Assembly (NCBI RefSeq): GCF_000010305.1
Contig: NC_012489.1
Span: forward strand, 3,913,646 to 3,977,645
DNA: 64,000 nucleotides
From: Gemmatimonas aurantiaca T-27
Lineage (GTDB): Bacteria > Gemmatimonadota > Gemmatimonadetes > Gemmatimonadales > Gemmatimonadaceae
Direction: 5' to 3'
Below, piece after piece: positions 48,116 to 55,853 of the stretch. The first letter of the stretch is position 1, and each line of letters starts with the position of its first letter. The position numbers and the translations under genes are program-made. The notes under the pieces were generated by a model, which made no database searches, was not told the DNA's origin, and was given only the letters and a program-made list of their open reading frames with translations.

Positions 48116-48220
48116 GGCGGAAGGATGCTCGGGCACCTCACGCGGTGACACGCGCTGGAATGGGCTCCATCGTCGCGTCGTGGTGTATGGGCCCGCGTGA
48201 CTCATACTCCCTCCAATCTG

Positions 48221-49048
48221 ATGACTCTGCGGCGACCAGCGCCACGGACACGAGTCCGGCATCTGCAGGCGCTGCTGCTCCTCTCGGCGGTACTGCTACC
48301 GCATCCCGGGCATGCACAGGACGCGGCCGCGGAAACCACCACATGGCGCCGCAGCGTGGAAACCAGCGGATCCCTGTTGTACGGCGCCGCCAGCCAACGG
48401 GTACTCAATGGCATGATCTCGATCGGTAGCGAATCGGCCCGCCGCCAACTGCGCGCCGATGTACAATCGGGATACGGTGACGCCATCGACCAGGTGAGTG
48501 GCGAGCGGCGCGTGATCGTACGCAATACGCGGGGCACATTCAGCGTGGACCTCACACCGCGCGCACGCGTGAGCCCCTTCGCGTTTGGACTGGCCGAAAC
48601 CAGCCTGCAGCAAAGACTCGCTTCACGGTATTCGGCCGGCGCCGGTGCCAAGCTCACCGTGTGGCGTCCGGATTCCGTCCGTGGCGGCTTTCAGGAAGAT
48701 GGCAGCATCAGCCTGGCGGCCCTGGGCGAAGAAACCCGAGCCATCCGCATCAACGACACCACGCCAGCCGCCGGCACGGGCACCCGTTATCGCTGGTCGC
48801 TGCGTGCACGCTATCGCACACGGATTGGTGAATCACTGCGGTTCTCCCATCTCACGTTGTACCAACCCACCATCGATCGGGTGGCGCGCTACACGATGGA
48901 GAGCACCACCACGCTGGCGGTTCCGCTGCGGTCGGCCATCGAGCTCACGCTCACCCATCGGGAGCGTCTCGACAGTGAAGCGATGGATCGTGGCGCGCCG
49001 AGCAATCGCGACGGGCAATTTCTCTTTGGATTGCGGGCGTCTTTCTAG
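48221..49048 (+). CDS. Outer-membrane beta-barrel protein (DUF481-like)
   Basis: A 275-residue protein with a signal peptide (HLQALLLLSAVLLPHPGHAQ). Starts at ATG 48221, or GTG 48197 eight codons earlier. The mature part has alternating strands with aromatic girdle residues, typical of DUF481 barrels: WRRSVETSGSLLYGAASQRV, FGLAETSLQQRLASRYSAGAGAKL, and the terminal FLFGLRASF ending in Phe as expected for BAM substrates. Function unknown. Related proteins appear under salt or pH stress. It lies 142 bases before the ferritin gene, whose operators fall in between. Confidence 0.75.
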   Translation: MTLRRPAPRTRVRHLQALLLLSAVLLPHPGHAQDAAAETTTWRRSVETSGSLLYGAASQRVLNGMISIGSESARRQLRADVQSGYGDAIDQVSGERRVIVRNTRGTFSVDLTPRARVSPFAFGLAETSLQQRLASRYSAGAGAKLTVWRPDSVRGGFQEDGSISLAALGEETRAIRINDTTPAAGTGTRYRWSLRARYRTRIGESLRFSHLTLYQPTIDRVARYTMESTTTLAVPLRSAIELTLTHRERLDSEAMDRGAPSNRDGQFLFGLRASF

Positions 49049-49061
49049 CAGTTTCGGTAGT

Positions 49062-49093
49062 CGAGAACCGTTCTCAGTCGAGACTGATTCTCA
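49062..49093 (+). promoter_or_regulatory. Tandem Fur-like boxes upstream of ferritin
   Basis: Two 15-base 7-1-7 inverted repeats lie 17 bases apart: CGAGAAC-C-GTTCTCA (49062-49076, 6 of 7 arm matches) and CGAGACT-G-ATTCTCA (49079-49093, 5 of 7). They resemble TGAGAAT-N-ATTCTCA Fur sites and end 98 bases before the ferritin start. Iron control is expected for ferritin, so Fur-family binding is a good hypothesis. Confidence 0.55.
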
Positions 49094-49190
49094 TCAATTG
49101 CCATCGTGCATCACACCGCTTGCTTCACGCGACAAGCCGGATAGACTGGGAGTATTCAGGTATTCATCACTTCGCGTAGAAGGAGTCCTC

Positions 49191-49676
49191 ATGCTGATTA
49201 GCACCACGCTCGCACAGGCCCTCAACACCCAGATCGGCAATGAGTTTGGAGCGAGCCTCCAGTACTACGCCATCGGGGCACACTTTCATCGCATTCATCT
49301 CGCGCAGTTGGCAAAGCTGTTCTTCAAGCAGGCGGACGAAGAACGCGAACATGCGCAGAAGTTGTTGCACTATGTCGTGGAGACGGGCGGCGAGTTGCGC
49401 CTTCCCGCCGTGAAGGAACCGGTACACACGTTTGCATCGGCCGAAGAAGCACTGCAGGCCGCGCTCAACTGGGAAGTGGAAGTCACGAGACAGATCAAGC
49501 GACTCATGGATCTGGCGGCGAGTGAAAGCGACTACCTCGCACAGAACTTCCTCCAGTGGTTCGTGGATGAGCAGCTCGAAGAGGTCACCAAGATGACGCG
49601 CCTGCTCGGCGTGGTGCGCATGGCCGGCGAGCGCAATCTGCTGTCCGTGGAAGCGTACCTGGTGCACGGCGGCTGA
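49191..49676 (+). CDS. Non-haem ferritin
   Basis: A 161-residue four-helix ferritin of the FtnA type. RBS AAGGAG precedes ATG 49191 by 5 bases. Ferroxidase ligands appear in the right order: Glu18 (IGNEFGAS), Glu51 and His54 (DEEREHAQK), Glu95 (ALNWEVEV), Glu127 and Glu130 (WFVDEQLEE). No haem-binding Met of bacterioferritin is seen in helix 2, so storage is through the ferroxidase site only. It forms a 24-mer iron store in the cytoplasm. A tandem Fur-like site lies upstream and a strong stem-loop downstream. Confidence 0.93.
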   Translation: MLISTTLAQALNTQIGNEFGASLQYYAIGAHFHRIHLAQLAKLFFKQADEEREHAQKLLHYVVETGGELRLPAVKEPVHTFASAEEALQAALNWEVEVTRQIKRLMDLAASESDYLAQNFLQWFVDEQLEEVTKMTRLLGVVRMAGERNLLSVEAYLVHGG

Positions 49677-49717
49677 CGCGTGACCGCATACACCGGCGCC
49701 TCGCGTCGGTGAACACA

Positions 49718-49772
49718 AGGTGGCATGTTCTGATGTGCAGCGCCGACATCCACATGCCACCTCGAGTGTTTT
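49718..49772 (+). terminator. Intrinsic terminator after ferritin
   Basis: An 11-bp perfect stem (AGGTGGCATGT / ACATGCCACCT) contains an inner 5-bp stem (GATGT / ACATC) and is followed by CGAG and TTTT at 49769-49772. It starts 42 bases after the ferritin stop and should terminate it. Confidence 0.75.
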
Positions 49773-50069
49773 ATGCCACCAGTGACACCCGAGCAAACCG
49801 CGGAAATTCCTATTGGTCAGCCAACATGGTGCAAGCCGACGGACGGATTGATCCAGAGCATAGCGAGGTGGGTGATGACACGAGCATCTATCCCAACTAC
49901 GCGCACCGATTCCTTCCACCGTCCATTCGGCGTGGACAACTCCCGGGTGTTCTATCTCGACTGACCCCCGCAGGATTTGCAGTCCCTGAGCGGCTGCCTG
50001 CGCGCCGGCATCCGGGTATTCTTCTGGCGTGTCTGCAGTCGCTCACTCAGCAGCAAAGGAGACGAACCG
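49773..50069 (+). other. Gap after the ferritin terminator
   Basis: Between the terminator and the next gene about 300 bases hold no convincing gene. A 63-codon frame at 49773-49964 starts just after the terminator, but has no RBS or recognisable similarity. The last 10 bases include the RBS AAAGGAG for the next gene. Confidence 0.5.
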
Positions 50070-50342
50070 ATGTCGATGGCATTCCTGCGGGACGATGCGG
50101 AAGGCGAAATGCCCCGCCGCAACTATGACCTACCCGAACGGGATGACCCCGATTTCGATCGCGCCGCAGCACGCGCGCTGCTCGAGGCGGCACGCGTCGG
50201 CGAGACACAACTCGCCGAGCGTGCGACCGGCTACTACTGGGGCGAGCCACAGCTTCGCCCGTATGTCGAAGTGATGCTCATCGAAGCCGAGAAGGCCAAG
50301 GATGATCGCCTGGAGCAGGTGGCCCGCCGGTTTCTCGCGTAG
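50070..50342 (+). CDS. Small conserved hypothetical protein
   Basis: A 90-residue, acidic protein. Start ATG 50070 has the RBS AAAGGAG eight bases upstream. It begins MSMAFLRDDAEGEMPRR, and is helical from about 30 to the end with repeated acidic residues (FDRAAARALLEAARVGE, MLIEAEKAKDDRLEQVA). No domain was recognised. Codon use is like the neighbours, so it is probably real. It converges with a lipoprotein gene through a hairpin at 50362-50394. Confidence 0.65.
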   Translation: MSMAFLRDDAEGEMPRRNYDLPERDDPDFDRAAARALLEAARVGETQLAERATGYYWGEPQLRPYVEVMLIEAEKAKDDRLEQVARRFLA

Positions 50343-50361
50343 ACGCACCATGCGTCGAGGT

Positions 50362-50394
50362 GATCCCGCTTTCGTTCTTCCGAACAAGCGGATC
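50362..50394. terminator. Imperfect hairpin between convergent genes
   Basis: GATCCCGCT and AGCGGATC, and inside GTTC and GAAC, pair with small bulges. It sits in the 59-base gap between the convergent 90-residue gene and the lipoprotein gene and likely ends both transcripts. Confidence 0.4.
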
Positions 50395-50401
50395 GGACAG
50401 T

Positions 50402-50905
50402 TCAGGGACGCTTGAGCTGCAGCGAGACCGTGTCCACCGTGGCGAGTGCACCAACGGGAGCGAAGCGCAGCAGATGTCGCACGCTGTCGATTGCGACCAT
50501 GGGCGCCGACGACTGTGTCAAATCACGGAGCTGGGCCACCACCCACACGGACACCGTGTCGACACGATGAGGCAGCGGCGCGAGCATGAGCTGCGCCTGG
50601 ATCGTCACCATGCGAATCTCCCGCTCCGACAACACTGTCTCCGTCCACCGATCCTGTCCGGACATCGCGCGCAATCGAACGTGGGTTTTCATGTGGGCCG
50701 ACAGCGGACCGTCCGGAACCGACAGCAATGCGACCACGCGGACGCATCCGTAGTTGCCGAACTCGTAGGTCTGTTCGCAACGCGCGGGATCGGATGACTC
50801 ATTGCCCGTGGGGTCGCTGCACGCCGCTGAGGCCACGAACACAGCGCCGCAGGTCATCGCCCGCCCCCAGCCAATCCTGCGGAATCTCGATGTGGTCTTG
50901 TTCAT
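50402..50905 (-). CDS. Uncharacterised lipoprotein
   Basis: A 167-residue lipoprotein: twin Arg near the start (RFRRIGWGRA), then a lipobox ending VASAAC (Cys about 29). Mature region has three further Cys (CEQTYEFGNYGC) likely in disulphides, and strands VRVVALLSVPDG and VDTVSVWVVAQLRD. It is the last gene of a five-gene minus-strand series with the 4-base overlap (50902-50905) to the preceding membrane gene. No known family. Confidence 0.7.
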   Translation of the reverse strand: MNKTTSRFRRIGWGRAMTCGAVFVASAACSDPTGNESSDPARCEQTYEFGNYGCVRVVALLSVPDGPLSAHMKTHVRLRAMSGQDRWTETVLSEREIRMVTIQAQLMLAPLPHRVDTVSVWVVAQLRDLTQSSAPMVAIDSVRHLLRFAPVGALATVDTVSLQLKRP

Positions 50906-51327
50906 AGGTTCTCATTGGATAGTGGCACCGAGCGCCGACGCGCCACATGAACGCTCGTGCAGAACATCACGACCACCACGGGCAACCAGATCATGCGCTC
51001 GAGCGCGCTGGGCGTGATGGCATTGGCCACGATACCAATCGCGCCGTAGGCCACAACACCCCAGATGAACCGACCTGTGCGCAACGCCCACGTGGGCACA
51101 CGCAGCCCGGCCCGGGCCCGTACCACGAGAATGAATGCCATCAGCAAAACCGCCGAGAACGCCGCCACGGCGCGGGCCCCATCGGGCAACACACCGCTGG
51201 TGCGACCGCCCTGCGTCAGCGCCCCCCATGGCGCACCGGCCAGCAGGGCGAGCTGAAACACGACCACGGCTCCCGTAAAGAGCGTGAAGAGCCGCGCACT
51301 CAATGCAGGCGTAAACCGGCGGGCCAT
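50902..51327 (-). CDS. Four-TM membrane protein
   Basis: A 141-residue inner-membrane protein with four helices (LFTLFTGAVVVFQLALLAG, AVAAFSAVLLMAFILVV, FIWGVVAYGAIGIVANAI, MIWLPVVVVMFCTSVHVA). Start ATG 51327 overlaps the DUF2071 stop (TGATG), and its end overlaps the start of the lipoprotein gene by 4 bases. No family is recognised. The tight coupling suggests its function is linked to these neighbours. Confidence 0.75.
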   Translation of the reverse strand: MARRFTPALSARLFTLFTGAVVVFQLALLAGAPWGALTQGGRTSGVLPDGARAVAAFSAVLLMAFILVVRARAGLRVPTWALRTGRFIWGVVAYGAIGIVANAITPSALERMIWLPVVVVMFCTSVHVARRRSVPLSNENL

Positions 51328-52097
51328 CAGTGACTTTCACCGGTCAACACGGGGTGGCGTGTCACATCGAGTCGCTGTGGCTGAAAGACGGTGATCGGGG
51401 AACCCACCGCCACAAACACCGAGTCGGGTCCACCGTGCAGCACACGACCAAAAGGCTCACCGTAGGTGCGCTGCAGATCCCCATGCACTTCCAATACACC
51501 TCTGTCCCACACCTGCCACCGCGGATGCTGCACGTGGTACTCCACCGTACCGCCGTCCCGCTGACGCGTGTAACCCCAGTAGTGCTCGGTGATGAACTCG
51601 GCTTTGGAGCCAGCCACCAGCGGCGCCGACGGCCCGGCGGTACTGGCCGCGAAGCCTGTCCAGGTGCCACGCTCGCGCCATTCGTATTGCCAGTGCCCGC
51701 TGTCGGCATGGCGGCGCCCGCGGTGCCGCATCGGCAGCGCCCGATACGGTTCGTTGTAGAGTGCGCGGGCCATCCAGGCAATGGCGTGTCGCGGCACCAG
51801 CTCGCGCACAAAGACCACACCACGTCGGACTTCTGTGGGCGTCTCGCGGCGCACATGGAAGCGCAGATTCACCTCGGGGAAGTCCCGGTGCAGCGGAACC
51901 GCCAGCCCAAGCACCCGCGTGTCGACGAACCGGAAACCCACCAGACTCACCAACGCATCGCCGTTCCACAAGTCGAGTGTTGTCCCGCGAGGCACCAGTG
52001 GCTCCAGCAGCGACGACGGCACGCGATAGTTGGCGATAACCAGATCACGCCACTCCGCCTTGAGGAACCGCCGCAATTCACCCACGCGGCGCAGCAT
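51327..52097 (-). CDS. DUF2071 (YqjF-like) protein
   Basis: A 256-residue protein of the DUF2071 family. ATG 52097 places the N-terminus at LRRVGELRRFLKAEWRDLVIANYRV as in relatives. An earlier ATG at 52127 would add ten residues. Conserved runs: PSSLLEPLVPRGTTLDLW, ALVSLVGFRFVDTRVLG, VNLRFHVRRE and RGVVFVRELVPRHAIAWMAR. Fold is acetoacetate-decarboxylase-like. Function is unknown, though members appear in stress operons. Its start lies in the 3' end of the DinB gene, so translation is coupled. Confidence 0.88.
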   Translation of the reverse strand: MLRRVGELRRFLKAEWRDLVIANYRVPSSLLEPLVPRGTTLDLWNGDALVSLVGFRFVDTRVLGLAVPLHRDFPEVNLRFHVRRETPTEVRRGVVFVRELVPRHAIAWMARALYNEPYRALPMRHRGRRHADSGHWQYEWRERGTWTGFAASTAGPSAPLVAGSKAEFITEHYWGYTRQRDGGTVEYHVQHPRWQVWDRGVLEVHGDLQRTYGEPFGRVLHGGPDSVFVAVGSPITVFQPQRLDVTRHPVLTGESH

Positions 52098-52581
52098 GTG
52101 CCGCCAGCTCTGGTTCGCTGAGGCCATAGATCGGCGGCGTCACGATGCCCTGCAGGCCAAGCGTGAGATACAACTGCCCGCGGTGATGCGCCTCGTGCTC
52201 CAGCATGGCCCGCAGCCATTTCCAGGTGCCGATCGTCGCACCGGCAGGTGTCGTGGTACGCCCTGCCCACTGCTCGGGTGTGAGTGCCGCAAATATCGCG
52301 CGCGACTCGGCGTGCATGGCGTCGTAGTACGCCATGACCGCGGGCAGACCGTCCGCCAAAACCTTCCCGTGTCCTTCATAGCGACTGGGCCGGCCTGATA
52401 CGGTTTCCGCGTACATCCACCGTTCGATGGCGGCAAGATGACGCACCTGATCACCCGCAGACCATCGCTGTGGTGCCGGAACCCATTCGAGCAACGCGGG
52501 CGGGATACAGAGTACCACGCGCCGGGTTCGCGCGTGCACACTGTCGAGATAGTCGAGGAACCCCGTCAGTTCGGCGAACAT
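52078..52581 (-). CDS. DinB-family protein
   Basis: A 167-residue DinB-like four-helix protein, the third in the window. Start ATG 52581 gives MFAELTGFLDYLDSVHARTRR. Metal-type His positions: VRHLAAIERWMYAETVSG and EHEAHHRGQLYLTLGLQG with the HHRGQLY signature. It lies 2 bases after an NTPase gene and overlaps the DUF2071 start. Probably a metal-dependent transferase of low-molecular-weight thiols, but partners are unknown. Confidence 0.88.
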   Translation of the reverse strand: MFAELTGFLDYLDSVHARTRRVVLCIPPALLEWVPAPQRWSAGDQVRHLAAIERWMYAETVSGRPSRYEGHGKVLADGLPAVMAYYDAMHAESRAIFAALTPEQWAGRTTTPAGATIGTWKWLRAMLEHEAHHRGQLYLTLGLQGIVTPPIYGLSEPELAAHAAPRG

Positions 52582-52583
52582 CC

Positions 52584-53114
52584 TCAACGCAGACTGGCGA
52601 CGTGTTTCACGACCTGATGCACCCGGTCTTCCATCGATCCACGCACTTCGAGCACGGGAACACCCCAGCCCCAACCGTCCTCGACCAACATCTCCCGCAG
52701 CAGGGCATGCACGCGCTTGCGCAGCCGCGGCAATTCCGGCGTGACACGTACACGGTCTGGTTCTTCAACGGGCACGAAGATCACCAGATCGATCATCTCC
52801 ATCGCCTCGCCCACATCGGTGATGAGCTTGCGGGACGGCGCGTCCGCATCCAGCGCCACCATATAGGCGAGATAATCGGCCGGGGATCGGTCGAAGACCA
52901 CCAGGTCTCCATTCGAAGCATCCACCAGCTCCACCTCGCGTTCACACAAGGCCTCGAAATCGTCGACCCTGAGACGCTCCCCGAAAGCGGCACCATCGCT
53001 GAGCATCACATCATAGGCTTCGTCGATCGCGATCATCTCCGGCAATACCGCAGCCAGCTCGGTGATCAGTGTCGACTTCCCTGTCCCATGAGATCCGGAG
53101 ACGGCGATGCGCAT
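52584..53114 (-). CDS. AAA/NadR-like P-loop NTPase
   Basis: A 176-residue single-domain P-loop NTPase. Walker A VSGSHGTGKSTLITEL at the N-terminus; Walker-B-like acidic strand DLVVFDRSPADYLAYM; a further helix VELVDASNGD; C-terminal LLREMLVEDGWG. It resembles the AAA_28/NadR C-terminal kinase group that phosphorylates nucleosides or small molecules, rather than a helicase. It heads a five-gene run (NTPase, DinB, DUF2071, membrane protein, lipoprotein). Confidence 0.82.
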   Translation of the reverse strand: MRIAVSGSHGTGKSTLITELAAVLPEMIAIDEAYDVMLSDGAAFGERLRVDDFEALCEREVELVDASNGDLVVFDRSPADYLAYMVALDADAPSRKLITDVGEAMEMIDLVIFVPVEEPDRVRVTPELPRLRKRVHALLREMLVEDGWGWGVPVLEVRGSMEDRVHQVVKHVASLR

Positions 53115-53231
53115 GTGATGGAGGGATAAGATCGTGAACGTGCGACAGGACCGACACCGTCATCCATCGGGTGCGATCGAACGAATCTGGCAATCGAGAT
53201 GACTGTAGCGCCAAAAGATAGCCGGTGACGA

Positions 53232-53426
53232 TCAGTGCGGCACGTGATCGCAGCGTAAACAATTCAGCACGGTACCGAGATGGCTGGCGCGCCCCTCGGG
53301 TGTGGTCACCCATATGCGGGTCTGCATTGGCGGATCGTGCCGGACGTGCTGACTGTGGCCACACGCCAGGTCGGCCACCCAGTGCCCTTCATCGTCAAGA
53401 TGGTAGTCGATGATCGGCTGTTGCAT
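53232..53426 (-). CDS. DUF3565 small zinc-ribbon-like protein
   Basis: A 64-residue protein: DYHLDDEGHWVADLACGHSQHVRH core, then PPMQTRIWVTTPEGRASHLG and a final LNCLRCDHV. The pattern CGHSQHVRH and CLRC suggests a Zn site made of Cys/His, as in DUF3565. It is found alone in other bacteria and thought to be a stress-linked domain. The start (ATG 53426) is 8 bases after a lipoprotein stop. Confidence 0.85.
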   Translation of the reverse strand: MQQPIIDYHLDDEGHWVADLACGHSQHVRHDPPMQTRIWVTTPEGRASHLGTVLNCLRCDHVPH

Positions 53427-53434
53427 GGCCGGTG

Positions 53435-54247
53435 TCAGCGATCGCGGTCGAATGATGGAAGCGCCGAACCGGTGCGGGGATAGGTGCCGTCGGCTGTGAC
53501 CCCATGGCCGAACCCACAATCGACATCCGAGCCCTCCTGTACCAGCACCACCTGACTCGCGGTGAACTGCATGCGGAGCGTGCACGGCTTCGCGTATTCC
53601 GTGATGATCAGCGCGCCGCCGCCACTGACGACCCGCACCACACCTTCGGCGATGCCGCTGTTGAACGACGGTGCCCCCCGATTGCATTCGAGCTGGACCT
53701 GCGCACTGTCCTCCCCACGCTGGGCCACCTTCAGGGTGCACCCGGCGCTTTCCCGCCCCTTCCAGGCATACGTGCCCGTGAGAGTCGCTCCTGGCACGGC
53801 CGCCGTCGGCGCACCAGCGTCGAGACTCCAGGACTCGGCGGCAATGCGCCACTGTCCGTCAATCTTGCGATAGATCGTGAGAAATTTGCCTATACCAGCC
53901 GGCGATTCGGTCTTGCCCACTTCATAGGCCATGTCGCCACCATCAGCGATCACCAGACTGAGGGTGGTGAAGGTCTCCTGCACCGGCTGCGCATTGGCGG
54001 CCGCAAAGTAGGCGTCGAGACCGGTGCGTCCCTGCACGGGGTGTTCACCGGCCGGCTGAGCCACCGCATCGTCGGCATAGAGCGCAGCAATCGCTTTGGC
54101 ATCACCGGCCAGATAGGCCGCTTGATACTGCGCAGAGAGTTTTTCGATCGCCGCACGTTCCGCGGCAGGATCGCCGGCACGCGGTGACGCCTGACACCCA
54201 GCAGTGAGGACAGCAGACAGCGTCAGTACACGGATGAGGCGGGTCAT
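53435..54247 (-). CDS. Lipoprotein with NTF2-like (DUF4440) domain
   Basis: A 270-residue lipid-anchored protein: signal MTRLIRVLTLSAVLTAGCQ with lipobox Cys18. Residues about 30-150 are an NTF2/SnoaL-like DUF4440 domain (IEKLSAQYQAAYLAGDAKAIAALYADDAV, then KFLTIYRKIDGQWRIAAESW). The second half (about 160-270) is a separate Gly-rich beta domain with three Cys. DUF4440 folds bind small ligands. Function unknown. Start ATG 54247. Confidence 0.82.
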   Translation of the reverse strand: MTRLIRVLTLSAVLTAGCQASPRAGDPAAERAAIEKLSAQYQAAYLAGDAKAIAALYADDAVAQPAGEHPVQGRTGLDAYFAAANAQPVQETFTTLSLVIADGGDMAYEVGKTESPAGIGKFLTIYRKIDGQWRIAAESWSLDAGAPTAAVPGATLTGTYAWKGRESAGCTLKVAQRGEDSAQVQLECNRGAPSFNSGIAEGVVRVVSGGGALIITEYAKPCTLRMQFTASQVVLVQEGSDVDCGFGHGVTADGTYPRTGSALPSFDRDR

Positions 54248-54333
54248 GAGGTGCTCCGGGGAGAGACCATCGGAAGAACTCCCTGAACGTACACCTCGCG
54301 CGTATCGACGCTCCCTTCGTGAACGCACAGGCC

Positions 54334-54828
54334 TTAGAGAAAGCGGTGCATCACGTGGATATCCACGAGACCGTGCACGGTGTGCCGATAGGCCTTGGGC
54401 ACGGTGCCGACGATGGCAAAGCCCAATGATTGCCACAGTCGGACCGCGCGCGTGTTGGTGCTGACCACGCAGTTGAACTGCATGGCGAGATACCCTTGGG
54501 CCTTGGCCTGCTCCAGGGAGTGCCGACACAATGCCGCACCCAGTCCCTGCCCTTCGCATCCCGGGCGCACCATGTAGCCGGCGTTGGCGACATGCGCACC
54601 AAGTCCACGCTGGTTGGCATGCATGGCATAGGTACCGACCACGTCCGTGCCACGAACAGCGACGTAGGCGGTGGTGCCATGGCCCATCCAGTAGGCGCGC
54701 GCGGCGTCCTCGGTCACGTCGGGTTCCAACGTATAGGTGCTGCCAGGCGCAGCGACGGCCGCAATGATGGGCCAGATGGCCGGCCAGTCGGAGGGCAGGG
54801 CTTCGCGGATCTGTGTTTCGATGGACAT
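54334..54828 (-). CDS. GNAT-family N-acetyltransferase
   Basis: A 164-residue acetyltransferase: IREALPSDWPAIWPIIAAVAAPG, VNAGYMVRPGCEGQGLGAALCRHSLEQAK (acetyl-CoA binding GQGLGA loop), AMQFNCVVSTNTRAVRLWQSLGFAIVGTVPKAYRH. This resembles YhhY/PhnO-type small-molecule acetyltransferases. ATG 54828 begins MSIETQIREA, 25 bases after the TonB-like gene. Cytoplasmic. Confidence 0.9.
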   Translation of the reverse strand: MSIETQIREALPSDWPAIWPIIAAVAAPGSTYTLEPDVTEDAARAYWMGHGTTAYVAVRGTDVVGTYAMHANQRGLGAHVANAGYMVRPGCEGQGLGAALCRHSLEQAKAQGYLAMQFNCVVSTNTRAVRLWQSLGFAIVGTVPKAYRHTVHGLVDIHVMHRFL

Positions 54829-54853
54829 GCGTGTATCCAGCGAATCGTGTGGT

Positions 54854-55228
54854 TCAGCCCCCAATGCGCCGCACCTCCCCTCGCAACTGCACCCGTGTCT
54901 TGAATGTGCCGCTCACCGGTTGCCCGTCCTTCTGTGCGGGCTGGAATCGTGATTCCTGCAGCCAGCCCACAACGACATCGCGATTCTCGGCGGCGCCAAG
55001 CCCGGTCACTCTGAGCGTTTCGATATCGGGCTTTCCATCCGGGCCCACAAGCACCTCGATGCGGAGGTCCATGACCATACCCGAGCGGGGCACGCCGGAC
55101 GGCACGCGCCACTGAGCACGGCTGCGGCTGAGCATTGTGGGCTCAGTGCCCTTGCTCTGCTTCGGGGCCGATGCGCAAGCCGCACAGAGGAGAACCGCCA
55201 GAGACACACCGAGCACACGATGAATCAT
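54854..55228 (-). CDS. Lipoprotein with TonB C-terminal-like domain
   Basis: A 124-residue lipoprotein. ATG 55228 is preferred, since GGAG lies 7 bases upstream. An ATG 15 bases earlier has no RBS. Signal ends VLLCAAC. The mature part is a TonB-C fold: SGMVMDLRIEVLVGPDGKPDIETLRVTG, WLQESRFQPAQKDGQPVSGTFKTRVQL. Such domains often act as energy-coupling partners or, in lipoproteins, as soluble TonB-like adaptors. No ExbB/D nearby. Confidence 0.8.
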   Translation of the reverse strand: MIHRVLGVSLAVLLCAACASAPKQSKGTEPTMLSRSRAQWRVPSGVPRSGMVMDLRIEVLVGPDGKPDIETLRVTGLGAAENRDVVVGWLQESRFQPAQKDGQPVSGTFKTRVQLRGEVRRIGG

Positions 55229-55271
55229 GAACCATCTCCGCATCAGTGAAACAATGTCCGGTACCGACCGA

Positions 55272-55835
55272 TCAGAATGTCAGCCCTACGGCCAGGGGCC
55301 AATACCGGCCCACACCATACTCTCGCCCAATACCGTGATCAGACAGCACCACGTGTGGTGTGACCTCCAGACGGATGACGGATCGTTTCCAACGACCTTG
55401 CATCCCACCACCGACGCGGAGCCCTGGCACCGCGCCATAGGGATTGCTCCGGTGCTTCACCGTCACATGCTGTACGGCAACACCCAGCACGGCGTACGGT
55501 GTCAGGCCCCTGCGACGAAATCTCATGATAGCCGAACCCACCGCTCCCACCGTTCTCCAGTCGCCGGGCTCTGACAACGCGGCGGTGGCACTGGCGTTTC
55601 GCGGCAACCACGATACCTCGCCGTCCACGCGGAACTGCACGCGCCGCTCTACACGGCCGAAGAGGACCCCCGCGCGCAGCAGTGGCCCCACCCCGTGCTG
55701 TTCACTCAGCGCCCCCCGTGGAATAGCCACCCCGGCGGCGACTTCCGGCCGCCATCCCTGCGCCCCCAGCACGATTGGCAGCAGCATGACCACCAGAAAA
55801 CCGACGGACAGGAAACAGCGAGTCCAATACCACAT
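55272..55835 (-). CDS. Outer-membrane-like beta-barrel protein
   Basis: A 187-residue protein with a signal peptide (SVGFLVVMLLPIVLGAQ) and an 8-strand-like barrel: EVAAGVAIPRG, LLRAGVLFGRVERRVQFRVDGEV, LRVGGGMQGRWKRSVIRLE, and the final YWPLAVGLTF that ends in Phe. Likely outer membrane. No family could be named. The gene is 43 bases after the TonB-like gene and 18 bases downstream of a lipoprotein stop. Confidence 0.72.
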   Translation of the reverse strand: MWYWTRCFLSVGFLVVMLLPIVLGAQGWRPEVAAGVAIPRGALSEQHGVGPLLRAGVLFGRVERRVQFRVDGEVSWLPRNASATAALSEPGDWRTVGAVGSAIMRFRRRGLTPYAVLGVAVQHVTVKHRSNPYGAVPGLRVGGGMQGRWKRSVIRLEVTPHVVLSDHGIGREYGVGRYWPLAVGLTF

Positions 55836-55853
55836 GGTCGGTCAACTCGCGTA

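Noticed and set aside
49773-49964. 63-codon frame downstream of the ferritin terminator
   Set aside because: No RBS, no similarity, and the region looks non-coding apart from the RBS of the next gene.
52584-53114. Anti-phage defence ATPase
   Set aside because: The single-domain P-loop protein resembles NadR-type small-molecule kinases, and no nuclease or other defence gene is adjacent.
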